From Polyangiaceae bacterium (GTDB lineage: Bacteria; Myxococcota_A; Polyangia; Polyangiales; Polyangiaceae), in assembly GCA_013361525.1 (NCBI GenBank), contig JABFXY010000024.1, positions 124,001 through 188,000 on the forward strand: a DNA stretch of 64,000 nt. Reading direction: 5' to 3'. The stretch's first letter is position 1. Each line of letters opens with the position of its first letter. A model generated the notes under the pieces. The model searched no databases. It saw only the letters and a list, made by a program, of their open reading frames with translations, and was not told where the DNA came from. The position numbers and the translations under genes were made by a program. This document shows, one piece after another, positions 9,144-18,081 of the stretch.

Positions 9144-9572
9144 TCAGCTGCGCCACTCGAGGCTTTCGACGATGTGCCCGAACGCCTCTTCGCATGCCAC
9201 GCGCTGTGCGGAGGGCCCGGTGACGTGGATCGAGATCCAGGTCTCCCCGACGGCGACGTGGGCCTGCAGCTGATAATAGACCTCCTCGCGGGCGCGCAAT
9301 CGGGCACGCAGGACAATGGCCGGCGCCCCGTCCATCGTCATCTCGCCCTCTTTCACGACCGTGAAGCCGTTCACCTTCTCCTTCGCGGCGGTGAGCTCCG
9401 CGTCGACGAGCTGCCGCAGACTCTTGCCCTTCTCCATCGGAACGCGCCGGATTTCGATGTTGAGCGGATCTTCGGCACCGGGCAGAGGCGACTCGAGCCG
9501 GTGGAGCGTGCGATCGACAAACCCCCTCTCCGGAAGCGCGAACGCGGCCTCGTTGACGTAGTAGGTGGGCAT
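9144..9572 (-). CDS. DUF1795/DcrB-like protein, candidate Eag-type T6SS chaperone (copy 1)
   Basis: 142 residues, clearly paralogous to the next gene: both begin (M)xTYYxNEA, share LPER.FVD+T..LES.LPG, a YYQLQAHV core and end in a short helix (VACEEAFGHIVESLEWR). No signal peptide. It lies 56 bp after the candidate lipase effector and 22 bp before the second copy, so all three are probably one transcript. In Eag systems the chaperone gene sits directly beside the cognate effector and its DUF1795 fold cradles the effector's N-terminal hydrophobic helices. Two diverged copies could form a heteromeric chaperone or serve two effectors; that is inference. Confidence 0.78.
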   Translation of the reverse strand: MPTYYVNEAAFALPERGFVDRTLHRLESPLPGAEDPLNIEIRRVPMEKGKSLRQLVDAELTAAKEKVNGFTVVKEGEMTMDGAPAIVLRARLRAREEVYYQLQAHVAVGETWISIHVTGPSAQRVACEEAFGHIVESLEWRS

Positions 9573-9628
9573 GCGGGGCTCGAGCGTAGAGCGGTTCTTC
9601 GGGCCAGGACAAGGTCGACCGTGCGAAG

Positions 9629-10921
9629 TCAGGAGCCGACCGGCACCTGGTTGCCGCGGTCCTTCAGATAGTTGATCGCGGCGTCTCTGCAGTCGTCGTA
9701 GCCGTGTGATCCCATGTCGGCGAGGAACTGAATTCCATCGATCAAGGCCATGATGGTCGGGACCATTTCATTGAATGGGTCGGTCAAGATCTCGCCCACC
9801 TGCTGCAGGATGCTTTCGTCACCGGTGATCTCGCCCTGGACCAGCTTGTAGATGGCCGTCTCCATCTCGCCGGGCGGTGCCTCGTTCGCCCAAGGATCGG
9901 GGCCCGTCGGGCAAGAGACATAGAGATCGCCCTGATGCGCGAAATCCATGTGCCACCACATCGTCTGCCAGGGCGTCAAATCATCCGGCCCGGCAATGCC
10001 GCCGGTTTGGTAGCCGAATTGGTCCGCGACGGGCGGCAGGCCGGCGAGCGGATTGCCGTTCGCGTACCCCGGGCAGCGCAACGGATTGCCGAAGCTCACG
10101 TGCGCGAAGATGTCATTGATGCGGTCGTGGAGCCGGCCAGCGGGATTCATGATTTCATCGCGCCACACCTTGCAAGTGACGATGGCGCCCTGGCTGTATC
10201 CCATAATGGCGAACGTCCCCGGTGTCTCCGAGATGAGCCGGACGAGCTCCTCCACACCTGCTTTGACGGACGGCCCCATCGGGAACGTTTGGGCTGGATA
10301 ACTGACGCCCTGCCAGTACCAATTGCCCCCATTGACGGCCGCGGCGATCGTCGCGGTAAAGTCGTTGTCCCAAGTGCCGCCGGTGCCGCACACATTGTAC
10401 AAAGTGTGTTTGCCAGGGATGCCGCCCATCATCGGGCTTACCTGCATATGGACGCCGTCGGGGGAATTGTCGACGACGGGCCCGAGGCCGGTCGCCGAGC
10501 CTTGGCCCGCGAGCGGCAATTGGTCGAGGCCGATCAGAATGGTGTTGTTGCCCGTGAGCACGGGCGACCCATTGACCATCGACACCCCGACCACCGCGAC
10601 GGGTTGGCCGGTCGCGCCGAGGAGCACTTGGTGATTGGGCCCCTCGATAAACAGGCCACCCGCGTGGTCGATGCCGATGCCGACGACGGGCGTGATGGCC
10701 GTACCGCCCGGAGGAAGCTGTGGCTGGGCGGCTGCACTCGGATCGTTCGGATCCATGCCGATATAGTAGGTGGGCGGCGGACCGGTGTCGGGGTTCGTGG
10801 CCTTCAAGATCTGGCCGGTCACCTGCGCGAGCACGACGGCAGCTCCGAGCAGCGGGACCACTTGCTCGAGCAAATCGGAGAGCGTCGAGAAGAGGTCCTG
10901 GGCCGGAGGATTCTGCGGCAT
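9629..10921 (-). CDS. LysB/cutinase-like serine hydrolase with hydrophobic N-terminus and PAAR-like stretch, candidate T6SS effector
   Basis: 430 residues. Residues 17-40 are a hydrophobic helix (VVPLLGAAVVLAQVTG). Residues about 75-150 contain Gly/Val-rich short beta units (QVLLGATGQPVAVVG, TGNNTILIGLDQLPLAGQG) that resemble a PAAR-like sharp-tip domain. From about residue 165 the sequence resembles alpha/beta hydrolases of the mycobacteriophage LysB/cutinase-like type: nucleophile Ser243 in MGYSQGAIV, Asp332 in HQGDLYVSCP and His406 in GSHGYDD. Hydrophobic helix, PAAR-like part and hydrolase plus adjacent DUF1795 chaperones match the layout of Eag-dependent T6SS lipase effectors. The likely target is membrane or envelope lipid ester bonds. 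No AARxxD prePAAR motif is visible, so the PAAR assignment is tentative. The upstream SUKH-LRR gene is a possible immunity partner. Confidence 0.68.
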   Translation of the reverse strand: MPQNPPAQDLFSTLSDLLEQVVPLLGAAVVLAQVTGQILKATNPDTGPPPTYYIGMDPNDPSAAAQPQLPPGGTAITPVVGIGIDHAGGLFIEGPNHQVLLGATGQPVAVVGVSMVNGSPVLTGNNTILIGLDQLPLAGQGSATGLGPVVDNSPDGVHMQVSPMMGGIPGKHTLYNVCGTGGTWDNDFTATIAAAVNGGNWYWQGVSYPAQTFPMGPSVKAGVEELVRLISETPGTFAIMGYSQGAIVTCKVWRDEIMNPAGRLHDRINDIFAHVSFGNPLRCPGYANGNPLAGLPPVADQFGYQTGGIAGPDDLTPWQTMWWHMDFAHQGDLYVSCPTGPDPWANEAPPGEMETAIYKLVQGEITGDESILQQVGEILTDPFNEMVPTIMALIDGIQFLADMGSHGYDDCRDAAINYLKDRGNQVPVGS

Positions 10922-11056
10922 GTTGTGCCACTAGCAGGGGCTGTTCCACCCTGATCGCACCGGAAATCACGCCAAAGAACGCCGCGCCGGCCGCTGCGGT
11001 GCGGGAGCGACTTCACACGAAGTGCAAATTCTTCTCTTCGACGCCGCGACAGCCAT

Positions 11057-13633
11057 TCAGAAGCCGACCCAGCGCACGCGCTCCATGAAGTCGGTCTCGA
11101 ACCTAGAGGGCACGAACGCGAGGCCCGACTCGAAGAGGACGCGCTGCGCGCGATCGTTGCGCATGTCCACGGTGATCCCTCCGACCTTTTGCCCAAGCGC
11201 CGCGCCGGCGATGAGCGCTGCGCGCTCGTCGTCGAGCGCGATCGATGTCTCGAGCGTGCGTAGACCCGGCGGAGGCGCGGCGGCCGCGAGCGCCTTCGCC
11301 ACCACGTCTTCTTTTCCGTAGGCATCGCCGAGCGCGAGCTCTTCCAGGCGCGCGATATGTGGACAGCTCCAGAACGTGGCCTGGGCATCGCCATCGAGAC
11401 CGCCGAAGCGGAGCTCGCGCACGGTGCGCAAGAAGGTCGCGTTGTTCCAGTCGACCTTGCCGGGCGAGCTCTTCAGGTACTCCAGGCTCAGCCGCTCGAC
11501 GGGCGGTCCTTCGAGCGCCCGCCCACACGCCTTCACGAGGGCGGGGAACGCGACGTCGCAAAAGCTCAGCTCGAGGTGGCGCAAGGAGCGGAGCGTTCTC
11601 GATGTCAGGAGCGCGGCCGCCGCTTCCGCACCGAGCTTGCTGCAGAAGCGAATCGCAAGATGCTCGAGCTTCGAGAACGTCGAGGAGCTCGCGAGAGCCT
11701 TGATATGGTCCTTCGTGAGGCCCTCGGGCTTTTCGAGCCGCAGCTCGCGTAACGACTCGAAGCGGGCCTTCACCAGAGCGCCGGCATCTTTGAGCGCCTG
11801 ACCGGCCCACGAAAAACGCTGCATCGAGCGCCAATCGTCGGGGCTCTCGAACAAGCCGCGGATGTCCTTCACGCTGCACTCGTCGAGGGTCAGCTCCTCC
11901 AGACGATGCGCGGAGACGACCGCCGCAAGCAGACTGCCCTCGCCGCCGAACCCGAGGAGGGAGTCCTTGATGCGCAACATTCGCAGCTTCTGCGGCGCGG
12001 CAGCCAACGCCCGAAGATCCATTTTGGTCAGCTTGCAGCTCAGCAGATTGAGCTCTTCGACGCCGCGAAGGTGCGGCAGCGTGAGGATCTTCTCGATCTC
12101 GACCACGGTCGGGTCGATGTCTTCGTCGCACCCGTGGAGGTTCAGTTGCACGAGGCCGGTCAATCCGGTCCAACGGGCGAGCGCGTCGCGTGCGGGTGAC
12201 TTTCGAAGGTCGATATCCAGATGGGTGATGTGGCCGAGCGCTCCATGGAGCTCGTCGACTCGCTGCACGTCGTTGTCGCCGATATTGAGGATGCGCACCT
12301 GCGGCGACCGCGCGGCGAAGGTGATGCGGTCATCGATGTAGGGCGGCTCGATGACCAACGCAGCGAGCTCCGGTCGCTCGTAGAAGACTGGATGCTGGAA
12401 CGTGCGCACCGCGACAGGCCAGCGTGAAAGTGCCTTCTTCGCCTCTTCCACGGCGCGGGGCAGCGTAGCGTCGTCCCACGTTAGCAAGAGCATCGTGGCC
12501 TCGGCCAACGCTTCGGACGCGAGCGGCGACGTCGGCGCGGCGAGCGCGGCACGTAGGCGCGCAAGACGGCTCTCCACGTCGTGCGACGGCAGGTGTCGGC
12601 GCAGCTCGCGCTGGCGGATGACGCGGCAATTCGAGCCGACTCGCTCACGGACGACGTCGTCGTAGCTCGCGTCGTCGGGAACGATCTCGACCTCGTTCCG
12701 ATAATTGCTGTTTCCGCGAGGAGCGAAGCGCGCGAAGAACTCCCGCAACTGCGCTGCTTCGACGCCGAGGGCGTCGCTGACAACGAAGGTCTTGGTCCAG
12801 TCGGGCGCAACGGAGGGCGCGCGCGCGAGTGGACCGGTCACCGTCTTGCGAGCTTCCGCGGGCGTCGTCTCTTCCGACTCCTCCGGGAGCGACACCGCAT
12901 GAAAGTAGTCTTTGATACCTTCGAGGATCCGCTCGAACTGCTCTGCGAGGTGCTCGGCAAAGGACGGAAGCGACGGGCGCCGTTCTTCTTCGTCGCCGAT
13001 CAACGTCCATTGCAAATCTCCGTCCTGGCTCAGGTAGCCGCCCGGAAATTCCGCGGTCTTCAAGGCGATCGCGCTGTTCTTGTATTCGGTATACGTGCGC
13101 CGAAGATCACCTCGGTCTTGGTTGTATTCGAGCGAGTCGGAGAATGTGAAATAGGTCGACTGGGGCTCCACGCCGCCTTCGAGGTCGGTGGCGGAGAGCT
13201 CTTCGATGCCACCTTCGATGAACGGCTCCTCACCGCGAATCGGCGAACCGGCGCCGTCGGCCAGAACCTCGGCGAGCGGAAGCAGGAGGTAGCCGAACGG
13301 ACCTTCCACGCGGCCCCACACCTCTTCGCTTCCCGGCTCGTCGGGCGCGGGCATCCGCAACGGAGCCAACGCGAATGAAAAGCCGTCGGAGGCGGCATAC
13401 ATCGCGAGGAGGCTCTTGCGGATCTTCGCCGGCAGCTTGCCGCCGTATCGAGCCTCGGCGGCGGCTACGATTGCCTCGTTCGCGGCCTTCGACTTCGGGG
13501 GCGGAGCGACGAAATGGATGAGCTTCCAATCGTCGCCGACGGCCTCCTCGATGGCGTCGATGACCGCGCTCAGCCCGTGCTTCTTCGCTCGCGCCCGGTA
13601 GTCGGCAAACCGATCCGCGGGCGAGGTCGTCAT
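11057..13633 (-). CDS. SUKH (SMI1/KNR4)-LRR protein, possible immunity protein
   Basis: 858 residues. Residues about 15-230 match the SMI1/KNR4 (SUKH) fold: an early acidic helix, EARYGGKLPAKIRKSLLAMY, then ASDGFSF, FGYLLLPLAEVL and a late SQDGDLQWTL. Residues about 275-400 are unassigned and helical. From about residue 430 to 840 there are leucine-rich repeats of about 25-30 residues (LTGLVQLNLHGCDEDI, GVEELNLLSCKLT, RLEELTLDECSVKD, LRHLELSFCD), like ribonuclease-inhibitor-type LRR. SUKH proteins are frequent immunity proteins against toxins. Its place at the head of the effector operon, 135 bp before the lipase gene, makes an immunity role attractive. However, SUKH immunity usually targets nucleic-acid-acting toxins in the cytosol, which does not suit an envelope lipase. 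Confidence 0.7.
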   Translation of the reverse strand: MTTSPADRFADYRARAKKHGLSAVIDAIEEAVGDDWKLIHFVAPPPKSKAANEAIVAAAEARYGGKLPAKIRKSLLAMYAASDGFSFALAPLRMPAPDEPGSEEVWGRVEGPFGYLLLPLAEVLADGAGSPIRGEEPFIEGGIEELSATDLEGGVEPQSTYFTFSDSLEYNQDRGDLRRTYTEYKNSAIALKTAEFPGGYLSQDGDLQWTLIGDEEERRPSLPSFAEHLAEQFERILEGIKDYFHAVSLPEESEETTPAEARKTVTGPLARAPSVAPDWTKTFVVSDALGVEAAQLREFFARFAPRGNSNYRNEVEIVPDDASYDDVVRERVGSNCRVIRQRELRRHLPSHDVESRLARLRAALAAPTSPLASEALAEATMLLLTWDDATLPRAVEEAKKALSRWPVAVRTFQHPVFYERPELAALVIEPPYIDDRITFAARSPQVRILNIGDNDVQRVDELHGALGHITHLDIDLRKSPARDALARWTGLTGLVQLNLHGCDEDIDPTVVEIEKILTLPHLRGVEELNLLSCKLTKMDLRALAAAPQKLRMLRIKDSLLGFGGEGSLLAAVVSAHRLEELTLDECSVKDIRGLFESPDDWRSMQRFSWAGQALKDAGALVKARFESLRELRLEKPEGLTKDHIKALASSSTFSKLEHLAIRFCSKLGAEAAAALLTSRTLRSLRHLELSFCDVAFPALVKACGRALEGPPVERLSLEYLKSSPGKVDWNNATFLRTVRELRFGGLDGDAQATFWSCPHIARLEELALGDAYGKEDVVAKALAAAAPPPGLRTLETSIALDDERAALIAGAALGQKVGGITVDMRNDRAQRVLFESGLAFVPSRFETDFMERVRWVGF

Positions 13634-13688
13634 GGCCGGATGCTACGGCTCGGCCAGAGCCCCTCGCCCTACGATTGTCTGCCACCCT

Positions 13689-15308
13689 TCAGCGCGTCGT
13701 CAGCTTCTCTCGGAAGTACGTCTCGAGCTCACGGATCGGCACGCGGACCTGCGCCATGGTGTCGCGATCGCGGACCGTCACCGTCTCTTTGAGCGCGGGA
13801 TCGCTGCCGTCACCGAGCGTGTCGAAGTCGACCGTCACGCACCACGGCGTGCCGATCTCGTCTTGCCGGCGGTAGAGCTTTCCGATCGCGGCCGTGTCGT
13901 CGTAGACGCACCGCATCTGCCCCGCCGACTGCAGCTCGCGCTGGATCTTCCGCGCGGTCTCGACGATTTGCGGGTTGTTCTTCTTCAGCGGCAGCACCGC
14001 GACCTTGATGGGCGCCATGTGCGGCTTGAAGTGGAGAATGGTCCGGTAGAACTCGTCGACGACCGGGTCCGATTGACCGCGCAGCTTCTTGCCGACCTCG
14101 ATCGCATCGGCGCCCGGCATACTCAAGAGCGCCTGCACGCGCGGCAAGTTCGCCGACACGTCTTTGCCGATGCGCTCGCCTTGCTCGGCGATCGCGGCCT
14201 TTTGTGCGTCGCTCAGCTTGTCGCTCTTGTTCGCCGACTTGAGGAACGCGGCGAGCGCCTCTTCGACGGCTTTCAAGCGCTCCGCCGGCGGCGCCTTCAC
14301 CTGCTCTTCGGCGTAGGCCTCGCACATCACGGCGAGGACACCGCGATCGACGCCGGCCGAGGGCTCGATCACGAACGGCACGATGTGCTGCTTCGTCTCG
14401 TGATCGAAGTAGGTGAGCCGCTCGGTCGAATTGCGGTTCTCGTTCGCCTTCGCCTTCAGGCCGAGCTTGTCCTGATCTTTGCTGTGTGAGCCGAGATCGA
14501 AGTCGGTGCGGTTCGCGATGCCCTCGAGCTCCTCGAGCCCGTGGGGGAAGCGATACAAGAGATCGACCGTCGCCTTCGCGTAGTGCGCGAGCTCTTCCGG
14601 CTTTTGATAATAGGGCGAGAGGTTTTCGCGCGAGAGGCCGACCGAGAGCCACCACGCGATGCGCGCCTCGACCCAGCGCCTGTGCCACTCCTCGTCCTCG
14701 CCCGGCTTGACGAAATATTCGAGCTCCATCTGCTCGAACTCGCGGACGCGGAAGATGAAGTTGCGCGGCGTAATCTCGTTGCGGAACGCCTTGCCGATCT
14801 GCGCGATGCCGAACGGCAGCTTGCGGCTCATCGAGTCGAGCACGTGCTTGAAGTTCACGAAGATGCCCTGCGCCGTTTCGGGCCGCAGGTACGCGAACGA
14901 CTCCGGATCCGGCACCGGGCCGACCTGGGTCTTGAACATCAGGTTGAACGGGCGAGGCTCGGTCAGATCGGCCGAGCCGCAGCTCGGGCAGGCACCCGAG
15001 ATCTGATCCGCGCGCCAACGCATCTTGCATTTGCGGCAGTCGACCATCGGGTCGACGAACGTCTCCTCGTGGCCGCTCTGCTTCCAGACGACCTTGTTCA
15101 TGAGGATCGCGGCGTCGAGGCCCTCGACGTCGTCGCGTTCCCAGACGTTCGCGCGCCACCACGCCTGCTTGAGGTTGTTTTTCAGCTCGGTGCCGAGCGG
15201 ACCGTAGTCGTACGTCCCTTGCAGACCGCCGTAGATGGCAGAGCCAGGAAAAATGAAGCCCCTTCGCTTCGCGAGAGAGACGATTGCTTCCATCGATTCG
15301 GCCGGCAT
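13689..15308 (-). CDS. glyQS: Glycine--tRNA ligase (single-chain, dimeric type)
   Basis: Charges tRNA-Gly with glycine. 539 residues from ATG 15308 ([20 protein letters not shown]); the longer frame adds 13 residues without support. Class II synthetase motifs are intact: [12 protein letters not shown] near the N terminus, [12 protein letters not shown], motif 2 [20 protein letters not shown] and motif 3 [19 protein letters not shown] zinc-binding insertion CRKCKMRW...CPSCG lies near residues 85-110. The C-terminal anticodon-binding domain is present ([18 protein letters not shown]). This is the eukaryote/archaea-like alpha2 type, not the alpha2beta2 GlyQ/GlyS enzyme. An internal segment of about 85 residues ([20 protein letters not shown] to KKLRGQ) is a helical insertion. 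No T-box is visible upstream. Confidence 0.95.
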   Translation of the reverse strand: MPAESMEAIVSLAKRRGFIFPGSAIYGGLQGTYDYGPLGTELKNNLKQAWWRANVWERDDVEGLDAAILMNKVVWKQSGHEETFVDPMVDCRKCKMRWRADQISGACPSCGSADLTEPRPFNLMFKTQVGPVPDPESFAYLRPETAQGIFVNFKHVLDSMSRKLPFGIAQIGKAFRNEITPRNFIFRVREFEQMELEYFVKPGEDEEWHRRWVEARIAWWLSVGLSRENLSPYYQKPEELAHYAKATVDLLYRFPHGLEELEGIANRTDFDLGSHSKDQDKLGLKAKANENRNSTERLTYFDHETKQHIVPFVIEPSAGVDRGVLAVMCEAYAEEQVKAPPAERLKAVEEALAAFLKSANKSDKLSDAQKAAIAEQGERIGKDVSANLPRVQALLSMPGADAIEVGKKLRGQSDPVVDEFYRTILHFKPHMAPIKVAVLPLKKNNPQIVETARKIQRELQSAGQMRCVYDDTAAIGKLYRRQDEIGTPWCVTVDFDTLGDGSDPALKETVTVRDRDTMAQVRVPIRELETYFREKLTTR

Positions 15309-15477
15309 CGCTGATGTTCTCCTCGCCTCGCTATAGCGAATTCGCACCCTCGGGACGACAAGTCAGCGAAGGTTGCCGTCGGTTTGGCTAGCTTCCCGGT
15401 GAAGATCGCCGCGGTCCGGCCGGCATCTTGCCAAGATCGCCCAAGCGCCGGCGCGCCCCCGGTCTACACTGGGGCTC

Positions 15478-16353
15478 GTGCTTTCGACCGCCGATCCTCG
15501 CAGTGTCCGGTTTTGGCGGCCCGATACCGCCTCGGTCGCGGCCATGTTCCGACTCGAGCGTGCAGACCAGTCCAAGACCACGTACGCCGAGCGGTTCGCG
15601 ATCGTCGTCGTTTACGAGGGCGCGTTCGACGGGTGGTACCGCGGCGAGGTGCGCACGCACGGCGCCGGGTCGCTCAAGCTCAAAGAGCCGGGCGAGGTGC
15701 ATCGAGACGTGCACGTCCATGCGCCCTTCACGATTCAGGGCGCTGCGTTCGCGCCCGAAGTCGTCGCTGCGGCGGCAGAAGCGATGGGCATGCGCGGCGC
15801 CGTGCACTTCAAGGCGCCGGGCTTCGAACCGGGCGAGCGCGCAACCGAGCTCGCCTTCGCGATGCACGACGCGCTCGTCCGCGACGACGCGACGGCGATC
15901 GAACGCGAGACCCTCGTCGCCGAGACGCTCTGCGAGGTCGTCTGCGCCTGCCCGCGTTCGAGCTCGCGCGCACCGCTCGCCGTGCGCCGCGCCCGCGCGT
16001 TTCTGCACGACGCGATCGCCGACAAGATCTCCCTCGACGACCTCGCCGATCACGCAGCCTTCGACAAGTTCCACTTGGTGCGCGCCTTCCGCTCCGAGGT
16101 CGGGCTGCCGCCGTACGAATACCTGACCTACCTGCGCGTTTCTCGCGCGCGGGATCTGCTCGGGCGCGGTGTGCGCGTCGCCGAGGCCGCGCAGGCCGTC
16201 GGCTTCTGCGACGAGAGCCAGCTTCACCGCCATTTCAGGCGCATCGTCGGCGTGCCACCGGGCGTGTATGCGCGGAGCTTCGGAGTCGGCGGGGCAAGCG
16301 AGCGAAGTCGCCAACATCGCCCAAGGCCTGCCGGCGCCGACCGTGCATCCTAG
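15478..16353 (+). CDS. AraC-family transcriptional regulator
   Basis: 291 residues from GTG 15478. An N-terminal cupin-like sensory half (about residues 10-110, VVVYEGAFDGWYRGEV, LKLKEPGEVH) is followed by two helix-turn-helix motifs from about residue 170 (ISLDDLADHAAFDKFHLVRA) and near 240 (RVAEAAQAVGFCDESQLHRH). The HFRRIVGVPPGVY ending is diagnostic of AraC/XylS proteins. The AKR gene follows after only 4 bp, so the regulator and reductase are probably co-transcribed and the regulator may control its own operon. The ligand is unknown. The C-terminal about 25 residues are Arg/Ala-rich and poorly conserved in appearance. Confidence 0.88.
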   Translation: MLSTADPRSVRFWRPDTASVAAMFRLERADQSKTTYAERFAIVVVYEGAFDGWYRGEVRTHGAGSLKLKEPGEVHRDVHVHAPFTIQGAAFAPEVVAAAAEAMGMRGAVHFKAPGFEPGERATELAFAMHDALVRDDATAIERETLVAETLCEVVCACPRSSSRAPLAVRRARAFLHDAIADKISLDDLADHAAFDKFHLVRAFRSEVGLPPYEYLTYLRVSRARDLLGRGVRVAEAAQAVGFCDESQLHRHFRRIVGVPPGVYARSFGVGGASERSRQHRPRPAGADRAS

Positions 16354-16357
16354 CCGC

Positions 16358-17266
16358 ATGAACCAACCGGCTCGCACCGAAGGCTTCGCACACGCTCCTG
16401 CCACCATCCGCCTCGGCGACCTCGAAGTGCAGCGCATGGGCTACGGCGCCATGCGCCTGCCAGGCAAAGACGTCTGGGGCGAGCCGGACGACCCCCAACG
16501 TGCGCGCAACGTGCTGAAACGGGCGGTCGAGCTCGGCGTCGACTTCATCGACACCGCATGGTTCTACGGTCCGCTCGTCTCGAACCGGCTCATCGCCGAA
16601 GCGCTACATCCCTATCCGAGCCACTTGGTGATTGCGACGAAGCTCGGCGGAAAGCGCCTGCCGGACAAGGGCTGGGCCCCTGCGTTGCGTCCCGAGGAGT
16701 TGCGCAAAGGTGCGGAGGAAGACCTACGAACGCTCCGCCTCGAGCGGCTCGACGTCGTGCACCTGCGCAACATGCCGATCGCCGGCGTCCCTTTCATGGA
16801 GTCGCTCGACGCGCTGCTCGCAATGCAAGCCGAGGGCAAGATTCGCCATCTCGCGCTCAGCAACGTCAACGCCCACGAGATCGAAAAGGCGCTCGCGCGC
16901 ACCCCCATCGTCGCGGTGCAGAACATGTTCAACGTCTCCGGCGGCGGCGGCGCGTTCGCCAAGCTCACCCACTCCGAGGTCGACGATCCCGAAGGTGTGC
17001 TGGAGCTCTGCGCGCGAAAGAAGATCGCGTACCTGCCCTACTTCCCGCTCGCCGTCGGCAACGTCGGCCAACAAAAGCCGGTCCTCGCCGAGATCGCCGC
17101 GAAACACGGCGCCACACCCGCGCAGATCGCGCTCGCCTGGCTCCTCGCGCGTTCGCCGGTGATGTTGCCGATCCCTGGTACCAGCTCGGTGGAGCATCTC
17201 GAGCAAAACTGGGATGCTCGGCGAATTGCGCTTTCGCCGAAGGAAGTGGCGGCGATTGCGAAGTAG
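16358..17266 (+). CDS. Aldo/keto reductase
   Basis: NAD(P)H-dependent carbonyl reductase fold. 302 residues from ATG 16358 (MNQPARTEGFAHAPATIRLG), chosen because the longer frame overlaps the AraC gene. The catalytic tetrad is visible: Asp65 and Tyr70 in VDFIDTAWFYG, Lys95 in VIATKLGGKR and His135 in LDVVHLRN. The cofactor-binding C terminus is present (LPIPGTSSVEHLEQNW). The family includes oxidoreductases acting on diverse aldehydes and the substrate cannot be told from sequence. The AraC-type regulator directly upstream probably controls it. Confidence 0.92.
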   Translation: MNQPARTEGFAHAPATIRLGDLEVQRMGYGAMRLPGKDVWGEPDDPQRARNVLKRAVELGVDFIDTAWFYGPLVSNRLIAEALHPYPSHLVIATKLGGKRLPDKGWAPALRPEELRKGAEEDLRTLRLERLDVVHLRNMPIAGVPFMESLDALLAMQAEGKIRHLALSNVNAHEIEKALARTPIVAVQNMFNVSGGGGAFAKLTHSEVDDPEGVLELCARKKIAYLPYFPLAVGNVGQQKPVLAEIAAKHGATPAQIALAWLLARSPVMLPIPGTSSVEHLEQNWDARRIALSPKEVAAIAK

Positions 17267-18081
17267 CGGTGGGGGCGGCGCCGACATGGCCGCGCCGCGC
17301 GAGTTTGCGTCACGTTGATCACCGGCGCGGAGACCGGCGGCTCCGCCGGGGCAGCCGCGAGCGGCAGCCGGGGGCAGCAACCTGGTGGCCGCGGCCCCGC
17401 GAATCGTTTGACTTCAAACGATATGACACCAATGGCCGTTCCTGCGTCAGGACCGCCTTCGCGTGTCGCCGAATCACGACACCCAGGGCCTGTCCTCCGT
17501 CATCGCATTGCGAAGCTCCTCAACGTCGGCGATTCCTGACGCGCTTTGCAGAGGGTCGCGTGAGCTCGCGGATCCGATGCGACACGAAAGGCCCCTCCTG
17601 ACAGAGGAGGGGCCTTTCGTGTCGCATCGCGCGGGCTCTAGCTTCGAGACGTCGCATCCCACGCCACCGCGCTCGCCTCGGCGGGCGGGGGTGTGCGACC
17701 GCGCTCGGTTGCATGGGCGCGGGGTCCCCTGCCACCGCGCTCGCTCATTTCGGCGTGCTTCGATGCACGAATGCGAACGAATCCGACCTGGTTGCTCCAT
17801 CCCCCGCGATTCGTTCGCGCCTCGAGGCAGGCGTGCGTCCACCACGGACGGGGATGCAGGCATTTGCGGCTCCTATCGGGGCGCGGTCCGAGCGGTCGTC
17901 GATGACGAGGTCGATTTCCGCGAACGAATCGTGAAGGGATACCGCAAACCTCCGCGGTTCGTTCGCACCCCACCCCAGGATGCGACGCCGGCGCGCCGCC
18001 TTCCACCGCGACCACGAAGCACAACCGCGTCGACAAACGGCGAACCGCGGCGAGCTCCGACGTCGCATAGTCTTCGCCCTC
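17267..18081. other. 815-bp gene-free stretch
   Basis: No convincing gene is seen here; the open frames across it are Arg/Ser/Pro-rich with no family signature. It contains the perfect 24-bp hairpin at 17576-17628. It also has a looser inverted pair around 17807 and 17916 (CGCGATTCGTTCGCG and its near complement CGCGAACGAATCGTG, 14 of 15 pairs). Further copies of an ACGAAT/ATTCGT theme occur near 17771 and 17960. It may hold decayed sequence or an unrecognised RNA. Confidence 0.5.
17576..17628. terminator. Perfect 24-bp stem-loop, probable bidirectional terminator
   Basis: The arms 17576-17599 and 17605-17628 are exact reverse complements over 24 bp with a 5-nt loop (GACAG). The inner part AAAGGCCCCTCCT...AGGAGGGGCCTTT has the A-stem-T form of a Rho-independent bidirectional terminator. 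It lies about 310 bp after the aldo/keto reductase stop. The further 11 perfectly paired bases outside the A/T tracts are more than a terminator needs. Confidence 0.65.
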
